Shown piece after piece: positions 9,301 through 19,438 of a stretch of 64,000 nucleotides of DNA. The stretch covers positions 124,001 to 188,000 of the forward strand of contig NZ_FNDJ01000018.1 of the NCBI RefSeq assembly GCF_900099965.1, in the 5' to 3' direction. Both the position numbers and the translations under genes were made by a program. The first letter of the stretch is position 1; each line of letters begins with the position of its first letter. The notes under the pieces were generated by a model, which was not told where the DNA came from, did not search any database, and saw only the letters and a list, made by a program, of their open reading frames with translations. Source of the DNA: Nonomuraea jiangxiensis (lineage in GTDB: Bacteria > Actinomycetota > Actinomycetes > Streptosporangiales > Streptosporangiaceae).

Positions 9301-9478
9301 TCCACGCGATGCGGCTGCCGTCGGGCGAGAATCGCGGATGTGCGACGGGCACGCGATCGGCGGTGAACCGCCAGGCCCTGCCACCGGCGAGAGGAGCCAG
9401 CCAGACATCGTCGTCGGCGACGAAGGTCACCACGTCACCGTGCAGATGGGGGAATCTCAGGTATGCGCCATTTGTCAC
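6332..9478 (-). CDS. Tricorn-type peptidase
   Basis: 1048 residues, the family's usual size. Tricorn is a large cytoplasmic serine peptidase that trims peptides released by the proteasome or other proteases. The N-terminal half carries WD-like beta-propeller repeats (FSPDGSRIAW, FSPDSGWLAWV). Then follow a PDZ domain (VRPGDAIIAVGGRPV) and the C-terminal S41-like catalytic core, with the Ser-His pair of GTSHAYA (near residue 713) and the nucleophile Ser in EFAGSDGD (near 937). The GTG start at 9478 gives the typical TNGAYLRFPHLHGD opening, although no strong ribosome binding site is visible. It is divergent from the DoxX-like gene. Confidence 0.93.
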   Translation of the reverse strand: MTNGAYLRFPHLHGDVVTFVADDDVWLAPLAGGRAWRFTADRVPVAHPRFSPDGSRIAWSSTKEGAPEVFAAEIDGPEGERLTHWGTGSGVRGWTPGGQVLAITSAGESERSRTWAYEVPLDGGPATRLPFGWVSDVALDQERVATVSSVWREPSQWKRYRGGTAGKLWVDADGGGEFVRLFADSTAQYWSVSWVGGRIVFLADIDGVGNVYSALPDGSDLRRHSSHEEFYARHATSDGERVIYSHAGDLWLLESLEAEPYRLDVRLGGPRPGRARRPAPLRVGGYAPDVSGRASAVEIRGTAHWVTHRDGPAGVLRAEAGVRVRLPRVLNADGRAVWVSDAGGEDGLEIGTPGGEVRTLATGQLGRVLELEAAPDGKHAAVATHDGRLLVIDLESGNIRELDRTTQGDVSGLTFSPDSGWLAWVHPHHEPLSQIKMGRVDGTSVIDVTPVRFADFDPAFTKDGKHLAFLSIRTFDPVYDAHVFDLSFPYGCKPYIVPLQAATPSPFDPSLQGRGFNGEDDKPDKEEKKDGAPPRTEVDPEGLASRVVPVPVAAARYSNLRTAKDALLWLRHPLTGMLGDGAEPAGEVVLERYDLKKRAKAELGKELRSFEVSGDGSRLVTNGKNGLQTRAATEGDEVVTIDLDRITIQLDPVAEWRQGFREAGRLMRDHFWREDMNGVDWQGVLDRYEPLVERIGVHSELIDLLWEAQGELGTSHAYAIASGGGFDSRRRQGLLGADLERDDQGVWRITRILPGESSDHDARSPLLAPGVAVRPGDAIIAVGGRPVDPVRGPLPLLAGTANQAIELTVRPSSGGDPRRVVVSPIADETQLRYHDWVEGRRAAVREASGGTLGYLHVPDMVASGWAQFHRDLRTEMAYDGLIVDVRGNSGGHLSELVLEKLSRKVTGWARARGYEPMRYPEDSPRGPIVTITDEFAGSDGDIVSAGIKNRGIGPLVGTRTWGGVIGIDSRYSLVDGTRVTQPRYSFWLDGPGWGVENYGVDPDIEVVITPQDRAAGRDPQLDKAIELALAALEEHPPATPPDLPPLPR

Positions 9479-9624
9479 AGCTGCACACTATGCGAGAAGC
9501 CAAGGTCAGCCCTCGAATTCTCCTCCAAGCAGACCCGCCCCGTCCTGCGAACGGTCAAGTGAGGGATGCGTCGGATATGTACGGGAATGAGCCGATCGCC
9601 CGTCTTCATATCCTGTGAGGAATC

Positions 9625-10065
9625 ATGAGGATCTTCGCCCGTACGCACCAGCTGCCGCCCCGCCTGGCCGCCGGGGCCTTCTTCCTGAACTCCGGACTCG
9701 GCAAGATCAACGCCGACCCGCAGACCGCCGCGTTCCTGCACGGCACGGCCGCGAACGTGTACCCGTTCCTGCGCCGCCTGGACCCGCAGACCTTCACCAG
9801 GGTGCTGTCGAGGTGCGAGGTCGGGCTCGGCCTGGCGCTCCTGACCCCATTCGTGCCGTCCCTGGTGGCCGGAGCGGGTCTGACCGCGTTCGCGGCGGGC
9901 CTGGTCGGCCTGTACCTCCGCACGCCCGGGCTGCGCCGCGAGGGCAGCCTGCGCCCCACGCCCCAGGGCCTGTCCATGGCCAAGGACGTCTGGCTGCTGG
10001 GCATCGGCCTGGGACTGGTGGCCGAGGAGCTCGCCCACCGACGATCTCCGCTCCCCGGGCGGTAG
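9625..10065 (+). CDS. DoxX-like membrane protein
   Basis: 146 residues with about four hydrophobic helices (GAFFLNSGLGKI, LGLALLTPFVPSLVAGAGLTAFAAG, WLLGIGLGLVAEEL). The first helix followed by a charged loop resembles DoxX/SURF4-type proteins, small integral membrane proteins of unclear function, some linked to redox or thiosulfate metabolism. The ATG at 9625 has GTGAGG upstream. It lies 28 bases before the F420-type oxidoreductase and probably shares its transcript. The exact role is unknown. Confidence 0.65.
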   Translation: MRIFARTHQLPPRLAAGAFFLNSGLGKINADPQTAAFLHGTAANVYPFLRRLDPQTFTRVLSRCEVGLGLALLTPFVPSLVAGAGLTAFAAGLVGLYLRTPGLRREGSLRPTPQGLSMAKDVWLLGIGLGLVAEELAHRRSPLPGR

Positions 10066-10093
10066 TCCGCGCCCGCCGGGGTAGCCGGGACAC

Positions 10094-11062
10094 ATGGTAC
10101 AAATCGGCTACACCCTGATGTCCGAGCAGACCCCGCCCCGCGAGCTGGTCGACTACGCCGCCGCGGCCGAGCGCGTCGGCTTCGACTACGCGGTCATCTC
10201 CGACCACTACTTCCCCTGGGTCGAGGAGATGGGGCACTCCCCCTACTGCTGGTCGGTGCTGGGCGCCGCCGCTCAGGTCACCGAGCGCATACCGCTCATG
10301 ACGTACGTGACCTGCCCCATCATGCGCTACCACCCGGCCGTGGTGGCGCAGAAGGCGGCCACGATGGGCGTGCTGAGCCAGGGCAGGTTCACCCTCGGCC
10401 TCGGCTCGGGCGAGAACCTGAACGAGCACGTCATCGGCGAGGGATGGCCCCCGGTGGACACCAGGCACCGGATGTTCGCCGAGGCCGTGCAGATCATCAA
10501 GGAGCTGTTCAGCGGCGAGTACATCACTCACCAGGGCCAGTTCTACGACGTGGACTCGGCCAAGCTCTACGACCTGCCGGACGAGCCGGTCCCGATCGGC
10601 ATCGCCGCCTCCGGCGGCCAGTCGGCCGAGCTAGCCGCCGAGTACGGTGACGCGCTGATCATCAACGACCCGATGCCGAACGTGGTCAAGCAGTTCGGCG
10701 CCGCGGGCGGGCACGGCAAGCCGATCTACGGGCAGCTCGCGATCTCGTACGGCACGGATGCCGCCGCCGCCAAGGAGCGGGCCCACACGCTGTGGCGCTG
10801 GGCCGCGGTCGGCGGCTGGAAGGTCATGTCCGAGCTGCCCGCACCGGTGAACTTCGCGGCCGCCGCCAGCACGGTCCGCCCCGACGACGTCGCCGAGAGC
10901 GTGCCGTGCGGCAACGACGTGGACGCGGTCGTGGCGGGCGTGCGGAAGTTCGCCGAGGCCGGGTTCACGCACGTGGCGCTCGTCCAGATCGGCCACGACC
11001 AGCAGCAGCCGTTCTTCGACTGGGCGGAGAAGGAGCTGCTGCCGGCCCTGCGCAACCTCTAG
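10094..11062 (+). CDS. LLM-class F420-dependent oxidoreductase (G6PDH-like)
   Basis: 322 residues spanning the whole luciferase-like TIM-barrel fold. It matches the F420-dependent glucose-6-phosphate-dehydrogenase-like family: IGYTLMSEQTPPRELVDYA start, SDHYFPW, VTCPIMRYHPAVVAQKAAT, LGLGSGENLNEHV and IAASGGQSAELAAEYGD. It should use the deazaflavin F420 for hydride transfer; the substrate cannot be told from sequence. It is convergent with leuS, with six bases between the two stops. Confidence 0.85.
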   Translation: MVQIGYTLMSEQTPPRELVDYAAAAERVGFDYAVISDHYFPWVEEMGHSPYCWSVLGAAAQVTERIPLMTYVTCPIMRYHPAVVAQKAATMGVLSQGRFTLGLGSGENLNEHVIGEGWPPVDTRHRMFAEAVQIIKELFSGEYITHQGQFYDVDSAKLYDLPDEPVPIGIAASGGQSAELAAEYGDALIINDPMPNVVKQFGAAGGHGKPIYGQLAISYGTDAAAAKERAHTLWRWAAVGGWKVMSELPAPVNFAAAASTVRPDDVAESVPCGNDVDAVVAGVRKFAEAGFTHVALVQIGHDQQQPFFDWAEKELLPALRNL

Positions 11063-11068
11063 GCCCCC

Positions 11069-13516
<2,448 letters not shown>

Positions 13517-13547
13517 GGCTACTGTCCTTCTGGCTTGACTCGGACCC

Positions 13548-13580
13548 ATAAGAAAACCCCTCGCGCACACAACGAGGGGT
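13548..13580 (-). terminator. Terminator-like hairpin in the leuS leader (possible attenuator)
   Basis: Read on the minus strand: CCCCTCG, nine-base loop, CGAGGGG, then TTTTCTT. This is an intrinsic terminator only about 35 bases upstream of the leuS GTG. No gene on the minus strand ends here, as the next gene upstream is divergent, so the terminator acts either on the leuS transcript or on a short independent RNA. Confidence 0.7.
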
Positions 13581-13655
13581 GGAGCCGCGACGGCGAGATC
13601 TCAGGGCCGTCGCGGCCCGCTAAGAAGCAGGGTCGCGGAACGCACGTGTCAAGCC
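13581..13655 (-). promoter_or_regulatory. leuS promoter (-35) and leader stem-loop
   Basis: On the minus strand a TTGACA box (13647-13652) is followed by a weak -10 region near 13624-13629. A perfect 11-bp stem comes next (GCCGCGACGGC pairing with GCCGTCGCGGC, 13584-13594 with 13606-13616), then the terminator hairpin. A two-hairpin leader before an aminoacyl-tRNA synthetase suggests transcription attenuation. I could not find a T-box motif on the leuS strand or a leucine-rich leader peptide. Confidence 0.5.
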
Positions 13656-13984
13656 TAGCGCACGTCTTCGGCTGAATGCAGATACTCGATCGAGGTCCAT
13701 GGGCACAATGGACTCTTCAGGTCTAGCGAGACCTGATGGTGATGTATCCGTTGTGACCTCATTCGTCCCGAAAGAATACGCTTGTCGCCGTGGTATACCC
13801 AGCTGAGCCTGATCGACCGGAGGCCGACCTGCCGCTGCAGGATCCGCCGACCGATCCTCATGGCTTCGCTCGTTTGGCTGCGGAACCACCAAGGTCTCCT
13901 GGAAAATCCCATGAGATCATGCCTGGTACGTCAAATCCGGATATAACGGGATATTCGGGTACAACCTCGGGAGGGCCGGCAGCC

Positions 13985-15784
13985 ATGGCAGCGGAGAATT
14001 CCGGACCACACCTGCCACCGGCGTGGCCGGAGGCCTCGCCACAGCCGGGCGGCACGCGGCGGTCCGGCTCCCGGCCCGCCTCCCCCGCGCCCGAGGTTCC
14101 CATGTCCTGGCCGGAAGCCACGGCCCCCGGTGCTCCGGCGTCCTGGTCCGAGAGCCCCGGCCCGCCCGCCGCGCAGGGCCCGTCCTGGCCCGAGCCGCCG
14201 CGCAACGACGGCCCCTGGCCCGAGCCGCCGCGCCACTCCCGGCCCGACACCCCGGGCCCCGCCCCCTGGCCGGACGCGCCACCGCAGGGCGGCACCTCGC
14301 GCTCCTGGCCGGACACGCCGCCACCGAACAGCACCTCGCCCTCCTGGGCGGACACCCCGCCACCGAACAGCACCGCACCCTCCAGGCCGGAGCCCGCCCG
14401 GCAGGACGCCGGGGGCCGTCCCGAGACGTCCCGCCACAACGCAGGCGGCCGGCCAGAGACACCCCGCCAGGACACCGGCTGGCCCGACGTGACCCGCCCG
14501 GAGCGCCCGGACGCCTCCCGCCCCGACCTGAGCCACCCCAACCTCTCCCACCCCAACCTGAGCCACCCCGACCTGAGCCACCCGAACCTGACGGCCCCGC
14601 AGGACGTGCCCCTCTCGTGGCCCGAGTCCCCGCCGCAGAACGGTGGCCGGCAGTCCGGCCGCCCGGAGCCGCCCGTCCCGGACCCGGTCCCCGCGTGGTC
14701 GCAGCCGCCGCCCCAGGGCCACCCTCCCGCGGACCGCACCGTCGCCTACAACCAACGTTCCGAGACCCTGCTCAACGATCGCGCCATACCCTCGAACCCC
14801 ATGGACTCCGCCCGCACCGGTACGCCCCAGACCGAGTCACAACCCCCCAATCCCGGCGCACAGCCCCCGCCCGACGGCCACGGCCCCCGCCCCGGCTCGA
14901 ACCTGAACCGCGACCCCTCCGACCCCGACCGCCGGTTCGTCACCGCCGGCCAGATCAGCGGCTCCCGCACCCCGCCGCCCGAGCGCCAGCAGGAGCTCTG
15001 GAACACCGTCTTCGGCGACGACAACCAGGCCATGAACGAACGGGACGTGCTGGACGAGGAGCAGGGCAAGCCGATCTGGATCTACGCGCTCGGCGGCTCC
15101 GTGGCGGTCGCCCTGGTGGCCGCGCTGCTGTGGGCGTTCCTGGCCGGGCCGCTCTCCGGCGAGGACCCCGCGAGCTCCGAGACCGCCTCCGAGTCCACCG
15201 CCACCGCGGCCCCGCCGAGCGCCAGCAAGGGCCCCGCCAAGACCTCGATCGGCCCGCTGCCGAAATACCCGGGCAAGACCTCCCCCGTCATCGGCCGGGT
15301 CCCCGACGCCCAGGCCGGCATCTCGGTCCCGCGCCTGGGCGGCACCTGGCGGCTCGACCAGCGCGCCACCGTCAAGGCCACGTACGGCTTCGACACCCGC
15401 CAGTACGTCCCCGTGACGCCGGAGAAGTCCGCCCAGCTCCTGTCGGGCCCGCTGTCGCCGCGGCTGGCCTCCTTCTACAAGGAGGACGACCTGGAGCCGG
15501 CCATCAGGCAGGTGGTGCTCGCCGCCCGCAAGAAGTTCTTCCCCGAGGGCAACACAGTGCGCAAGATCGCCGAGCAGCCCATCAAGGTGGGCGACTCGAC
15601 GGGCAGGCTGATCGCGTACGCGCTGACGTCGGACACCGAGAAGGCCACGATCGTCACGATGGCGGTGAACACCGGCGGCAGCGTCCCGGCCATCGTCTAC
15701 ATGTCGATCCCGGCGGAGAGCAAGCAGCTCTTGCCGGACATCCGTACGGTGATGAACCAGATCAGGCTGACCGCCCAGTCCTGA
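13985..15784 (+). CDS. Proline-rich single-pass membrane protein of unknown function
   Basis: 599 residues from the ATG at 13985. Residues 1 to about 360 are a Pro/Ser/Trp-rich cytoplasmic region with SWPE, WPEPPR and SHPNLSHPDL repeats. One transmembrane helix follows (WIYALGGSVAVALVAALLWAFLAG). The outer C-terminal domain of about 200 residues (LGGTWRLDQRATVKATYGFDTRQYV ... QLLPDIRTVMNQIRL) belongs to no family I recognise. GGGAGGG lies about ten bases upstream of this start; the frame stays open to 13790 and an ATG at 13919 is also possible. It is divergent from leuS. Confidence 0.7.
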   Translation: MAAENSGPHLPPAWPEASPQPGGTRRSGSRPASPAPEVPMSWPEATAPGAPASWSESPGPPAAQGPSWPEPPRNDGPWPEPPRHSRPDTPGPAPWPDAPPQGGTSRSWPDTPPPNSTSPSWADTPPPNSTAPSRPEPARQDAGGRPETSRHNAGGRPETPRQDTGWPDVTRPERPDASRPDLSHPNLSHPNLSHPDLSHPNLTAPQDVPLSWPESPPQNGGRQSGRPEPPVPDPVPAWSQPPPQGHPPADRTVAYNQRSETLLNDRAIPSNPMDSARTGTPQTESQPPNPGAQPPPDGHGPRPGSNLNRDPSDPDRRFVTAGQISGSRTPPPERQQELWNTVFGDDNQAMNERDVLDEEQGKPIWIYALGGSVAVALVAALLWAFLAGPLSGEDPASSETASESTATAAPPSASKGPAKTSIGPLPKYPGKTSPVIGRVPDAQAGISVPRLGGTWRLDQRATVKATYGFDTRQYVPVTPEKSAQLLSGPLSPRLASFYKEDDLEPAIRQVVLAARKKFFPEGNTVRKIAEQPIKVGDSTGRLIAYALTSDTEKATIVTMAVNTGGSVPAIVYMSIPAESKQLLPDIRTVMNQIRLTAQS

Positions 15785-15805
15785 GGCCGGGCGCCCGGCC
15801 GCCGG

Positions 15806-17047
<1,242 letters not shown>

Positions 17048-17084
17048 GAAGCCATCATTCGAAGCGCGGCCACCTACGTCAATG

Positions 17085-17105
17085 GGTGTTACGTACACCG
17101 TACGT
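17085..17105. promoter_or_regulatory. Overlapping inverted repeats upstream of the P450 gene
   Basis: Two perfect inverted repeats overlap: GGTGT-tacgt-ACACC (17085-17099) and ACGTAC-acc-GTACGT (17091-17105). They lie 38-58 bases upstream of the P450 start, where a TetR-type operator would sit. No regulator gene is adjacent. Confidence 0.5.
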
Positions 17106-17161
17106 CCCCCGGACGGAAAACCCGTCCCCGCAAGGCCCGGATTGGCAATAGGGTGGGGGCC

Positions 17162-17185
17162 ATGACGTTCTTCTTCCGACGGTAG
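17162..17185 (+). CDS. Seven-codon leader ORF (MTFFFRR)
   Basis: ATG ACG TTC TTC TTC CGA CGG TAG. A G-rich stretch (gggtggggg) lies just upstream. A TAGGGT hexamer at 17149-17154 could instead be a -10 box, which would make the ORF leaderless, starting at or very near the 5' end of the transcript. Its codons are complementary to the ribosome binding site of the RNA methyltransferase gene that starts at 17282. The conspicuous Phe-Phe-Phe-Arg-Arg content suggests a regulatory peptide. Translation is not shown, only inferred. Confidence 0.55.
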   Translation: MTFFFRR

Positions 17186-17281
17186 CGATCCGCCGGCGGG
17201 TCGCGGACGACCCACCGCCGGTGATGCGGGACGGCTGACGGCCGCCGTCCCGGGTCGCTACCTGGGAAGAAGGATTTGTAG
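17162..17281 (+). promoter_or_regulatory. Translation-attenuator-like leader sequestering the methyltransferase RBS
   Basis: Bases 17181-17191 pair with 17252-17262 (11 bp, one G-U), and 17168-17177 pair with 17265-17274 (10 bp, one G-U), across a small 3x2 internal loop. The second stem buries GGAAGAAGGA, the Shine-Dalgarno region of the gene starting at 17282. Two more hairpins fill the loop: CCGGCGGG with CCCACCGCCGG (17193-17221) and GGGACGGC with GCCGTCCC (17228-17251). The 5' arm of the long stem is the leader ORF itself, so a ribosome on the leader would expose the downstream site. Confidence 0.7.
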
Positions 17282-18469
17282 GTGCGGATTCCGCAACCTA
17301 CGGTGGGCCGCTGGTCGCGGCCTGCCGTGCACAGTTTCGCCGTGGCCAGAGTGGTGCGCGGCATCGAGGCCCTCGTGGCCGGGGAGATTCGAAAGTCCGG
17401 GCTCGGCGTGGTGCGCGGGGTGCGCCGCCGCGAGGTGTGGTTCGAGCCCGCGCCCGGGGCCGATCCGCTGGGCCTGCGCATGGCGGACGACGTGCTGCTC
17501 GCCGTCGCCGTGGTGGACGGGATCGGGCACGACCGCTCGGCGCTGCGCCGCCTGGCCGGGGCCGCCCGGGCACTGGACACGAGCGGCTTCGTCCGGTCCG
17601 CGAGTCCCGCGGGGCCGGCACCGGCCGCCGATGGGCTGGAGGTGTCGGCGTCGTTCGTCGGGCGGCGCAACTACACGAGGTTCGAGGTCGAGGACGCGGT
17701 CGGGACCGAGCTGGCGCGATCGCTGCGGCTGGCCTACCACTCCAGGCGGGACGGGCTGCGGCCACCGCCGGGGGCCATGTCGTGGCGGGTCACGATCGAG
17801 GACGAGCGGGCGGTCATCGCGTTGCGGGCGGCCGACCGGCCGCTGCACCGGCGGCCGTACAAGCTGGCCTCGGTCCGGGGCACGCTGCATCCGCCAGTGG
17901 CCGCCGCGATGGCGGAGCTGGCCCGGCTCGACGGGGCAGGAACGGTGCTCGACCCGTGCTGCGGGGCGGGCACCACCCTGATCGAGGCCCACGCGCTGAC
18001 CCGGTCGCATGCGCCGGACGGCCTGCGGTTACTGGGCTTCGACCACGATCCGGCCGCCCTCCGAGCCGCCACCGCCAACGCCGCCCTCGACGCCACCGCC
18101 GCTGCCGCCGAAGACGTCACTGCCAACGTCACTGCCAACGCCGCTGCGGCGTCGCCTCCGGGAGCGGCTCGTCGCTCGCGCTTCAGGTGGGCGGTGGCGG
18201 ACGCCGGCCGGATCCCCGTGCCCGCCGGCGGGGTCGACCGCGTGCTGGTGAACCCGCCCTGGGGTCGCCAGGTCGCGCCCCGGGGCACGCTCGCCGGGGA
18301 CGGTGACCTGCTGTGGCGGGAGGTACGGCGCGTGCTGGCCGCCGACGGGCTGGCCGTGGCGCTGCTCCACGACGAGGTCCCGAGCGGGTTCGCGGTGGAG
18401 GAGGCGGTACGGGTGAGCCTGTCGGGCCGGCACCCGCTGATCGCGGTCCTCAGGAGCCGGGGCCGCTGA
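17282..18469 (+). CDS. THUMP-domain RNA methyltransferase (RlmL/Trm14-like)
   Basis: 395 residues. The N-terminal part (about 15-170) has a THUMP-like RNA-binding region (FAVARVVRGIEALVAGEI ... EVSASFVGRRNYTRFEVEDAVG). The C-terminal Rossmann methyltransferase carries the SAM motif DPCCGAGTTLIEA and the catalytic NPPWG motif typical of guanine-N2 (or adenine-N6) methylation. The target is probably a tRNA or rRNA guanine; which one cannot be told. The GTG at 17282 is seven bases after AAGAAGGA, which is predicted to be masked by the leader structure. The gene is divergent from the P450. Confidence 0.8.
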   Translation: MRIPQPTVGRWSRPAVHSFAVARVVRGIEALVAGEIRKSGLGVVRGVRRREVWFEPAPGADPLGLRMADDVLLAVAVVDGIGHDRSALRRLAGAARALDTSGFVRSASPAGPAPAADGLEVSASFVGRRNYTRFEVEDAVGTELARSLRLAYHSRRDGLRPPPGAMSWRVTIEDERAVIALRAADRPLHRRPYKLASVRGTLHPPVAAAMAELARLDGAGTVLDPCCGAGTTLIEAHALTRSHAPDGLRLLGFDHDPAALRAATANAALDATAAAAEDVTANVTANAAAASPPGAARRSRFRWAVADAGRIPVPAGGVDRVLVNPPWGRQVAPRGTLAGDGDLLWREVRRVLAADGLAVALLHDEVPSGFAVEEAVRVSLSGRHPLIAVLRSRGR

Positions 18470-18487
18470 CGGGCTGCGGCGCGGCCC

Positions 18488-19363
18488 TCAGGAGCCGGGC
18501 CGCCTGACGAGCTGGGTCGACTCCGCCGACGTGGAGCCGAGCCAGTCGAGGATGAGGTTGTTGACCTCCCTGGGCCGTTCGAGGTGGAGGAAGTGGCCGG
18601 CGCCCGCCACCAGATCGGCCCGGGAGCCGGCCGGCAGGTGACTCTGCGCGTCCTTGGCCAGGTCCGCACCGAGGGCGCCGTCCTGGGCGCCGTGCAGGTA
18701 CAGGACCGGGCCGGTGACGCCGGGCTCGACGGCCGGGTAGCGGTCGGAGGGAGGGGTGGTGCCGAGCATCGCCCGGTAGTAGCCGATGGCCGCGCTCAGG
18801 TTGGCGGGCGCGCCGAGGCTGCGCCGTACGAACTGCAGGTCCTCGCTCGCGTCGTAGCCGGGTGACCAGTCGCGCCAGAGGTTCTCCAGGAAGCCGGGCC
18901 GGGCGGCGGCCTGCTCGGCCAGGGCCGTCTGGAACAGGAACACGTAGAACGAGCGCTTGAGCTGCTCGTACTCCTGGAAGACGGTGGCGACCGCACCCGG
19001 CGGCGGCACCGCGAGCGCCACGGCCCGCCGGAAACGGCCGGCCAGGTGGTAGACGGGGAAGGCGCCCCAGTCGTGGCCGATGACGACCGCGTCGGCGTCG
19101 CCGCCGAGCTCCTCGTGCAGGGCTCGGACGTCGGCGACGAGCGCGGCGGCCTCGTACGCGCCGTCGGCGGGGACCTCGGTGGGCGCGTAGCCACGCATGA
19201 ACGGCGCGACCGCGCGGTAGCCGCGCTCGGCCAGCGCGGGCATCAGGTACCGCCAGGTGTGCGCGGTGTCGGGAAAACCGTGCAGGCACAGCGCCAGTGG
19301 TCCCTCACCCACCGTCAGATACGCGAACTCCACCCCATTGGCGTGGATAGTCCTGATCTCCAT
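18488..19363 (-). CDS. Alpha/beta hydrolase, epoxide-hydrolase/dehalogenase type
   Basis: 291 residues from the ATG at 19363. The nucleophile motif is GHDWGA, so the nucleophile is Asp as in epoxide hydrolases and haloalkane dehalogenases, not Ser. The oxyanion motif HGFPDTAHTW is near the N-terminus and the catalytic His is in AGHFLHLE. The lid region (residues about 130-210) is variable and the substrate unknown. An upstream ATG at 19381 would add six residues. The gene ends 18 bases after the convergent methyltransferase gene. Confidence 0.85.
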   Translation of the reverse strand: MEIRTIHANGVEFAYLTVGEGPLALCLHGFPDTAHTWRYLMPALAERGYRAVAPFMRGYAPTEVPADGAYEAAALVADVRALHEELGGDADAVVIGHDWGAFPVYHLAGRFRRAVALAVPPPGAVATVFQEYEQLKRSFYVFLFQTALAEQAAARPGFLENLWRDWSPGYDASEDLQFVRRSLGAPANLSAAIGYYRAMLGTTPPSDRYPAVEPGVTGPVLYLHGAQDGALGADLAKDAQSHLPAGSRADLVAGAGHFLHLERPREVNNLILDWLGSTSAESTQLVRRPGS

Positions 19364-19438
19364 GACTGCGAAACCTAGCACTAGCCTCCGCCCGGAGGTA
19401 TCACAATACGGCCGGAGTGATCCGAGGCGTCGCCGGTC

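Noticed and set aside
13571..13590. T-box-like word (ggggtggagccgcg) in the leuS leader
   Set aside because: It lies on the plus strand, opposite to leuS transcription, and has a base insertion and a substitution relative to the T-box core.
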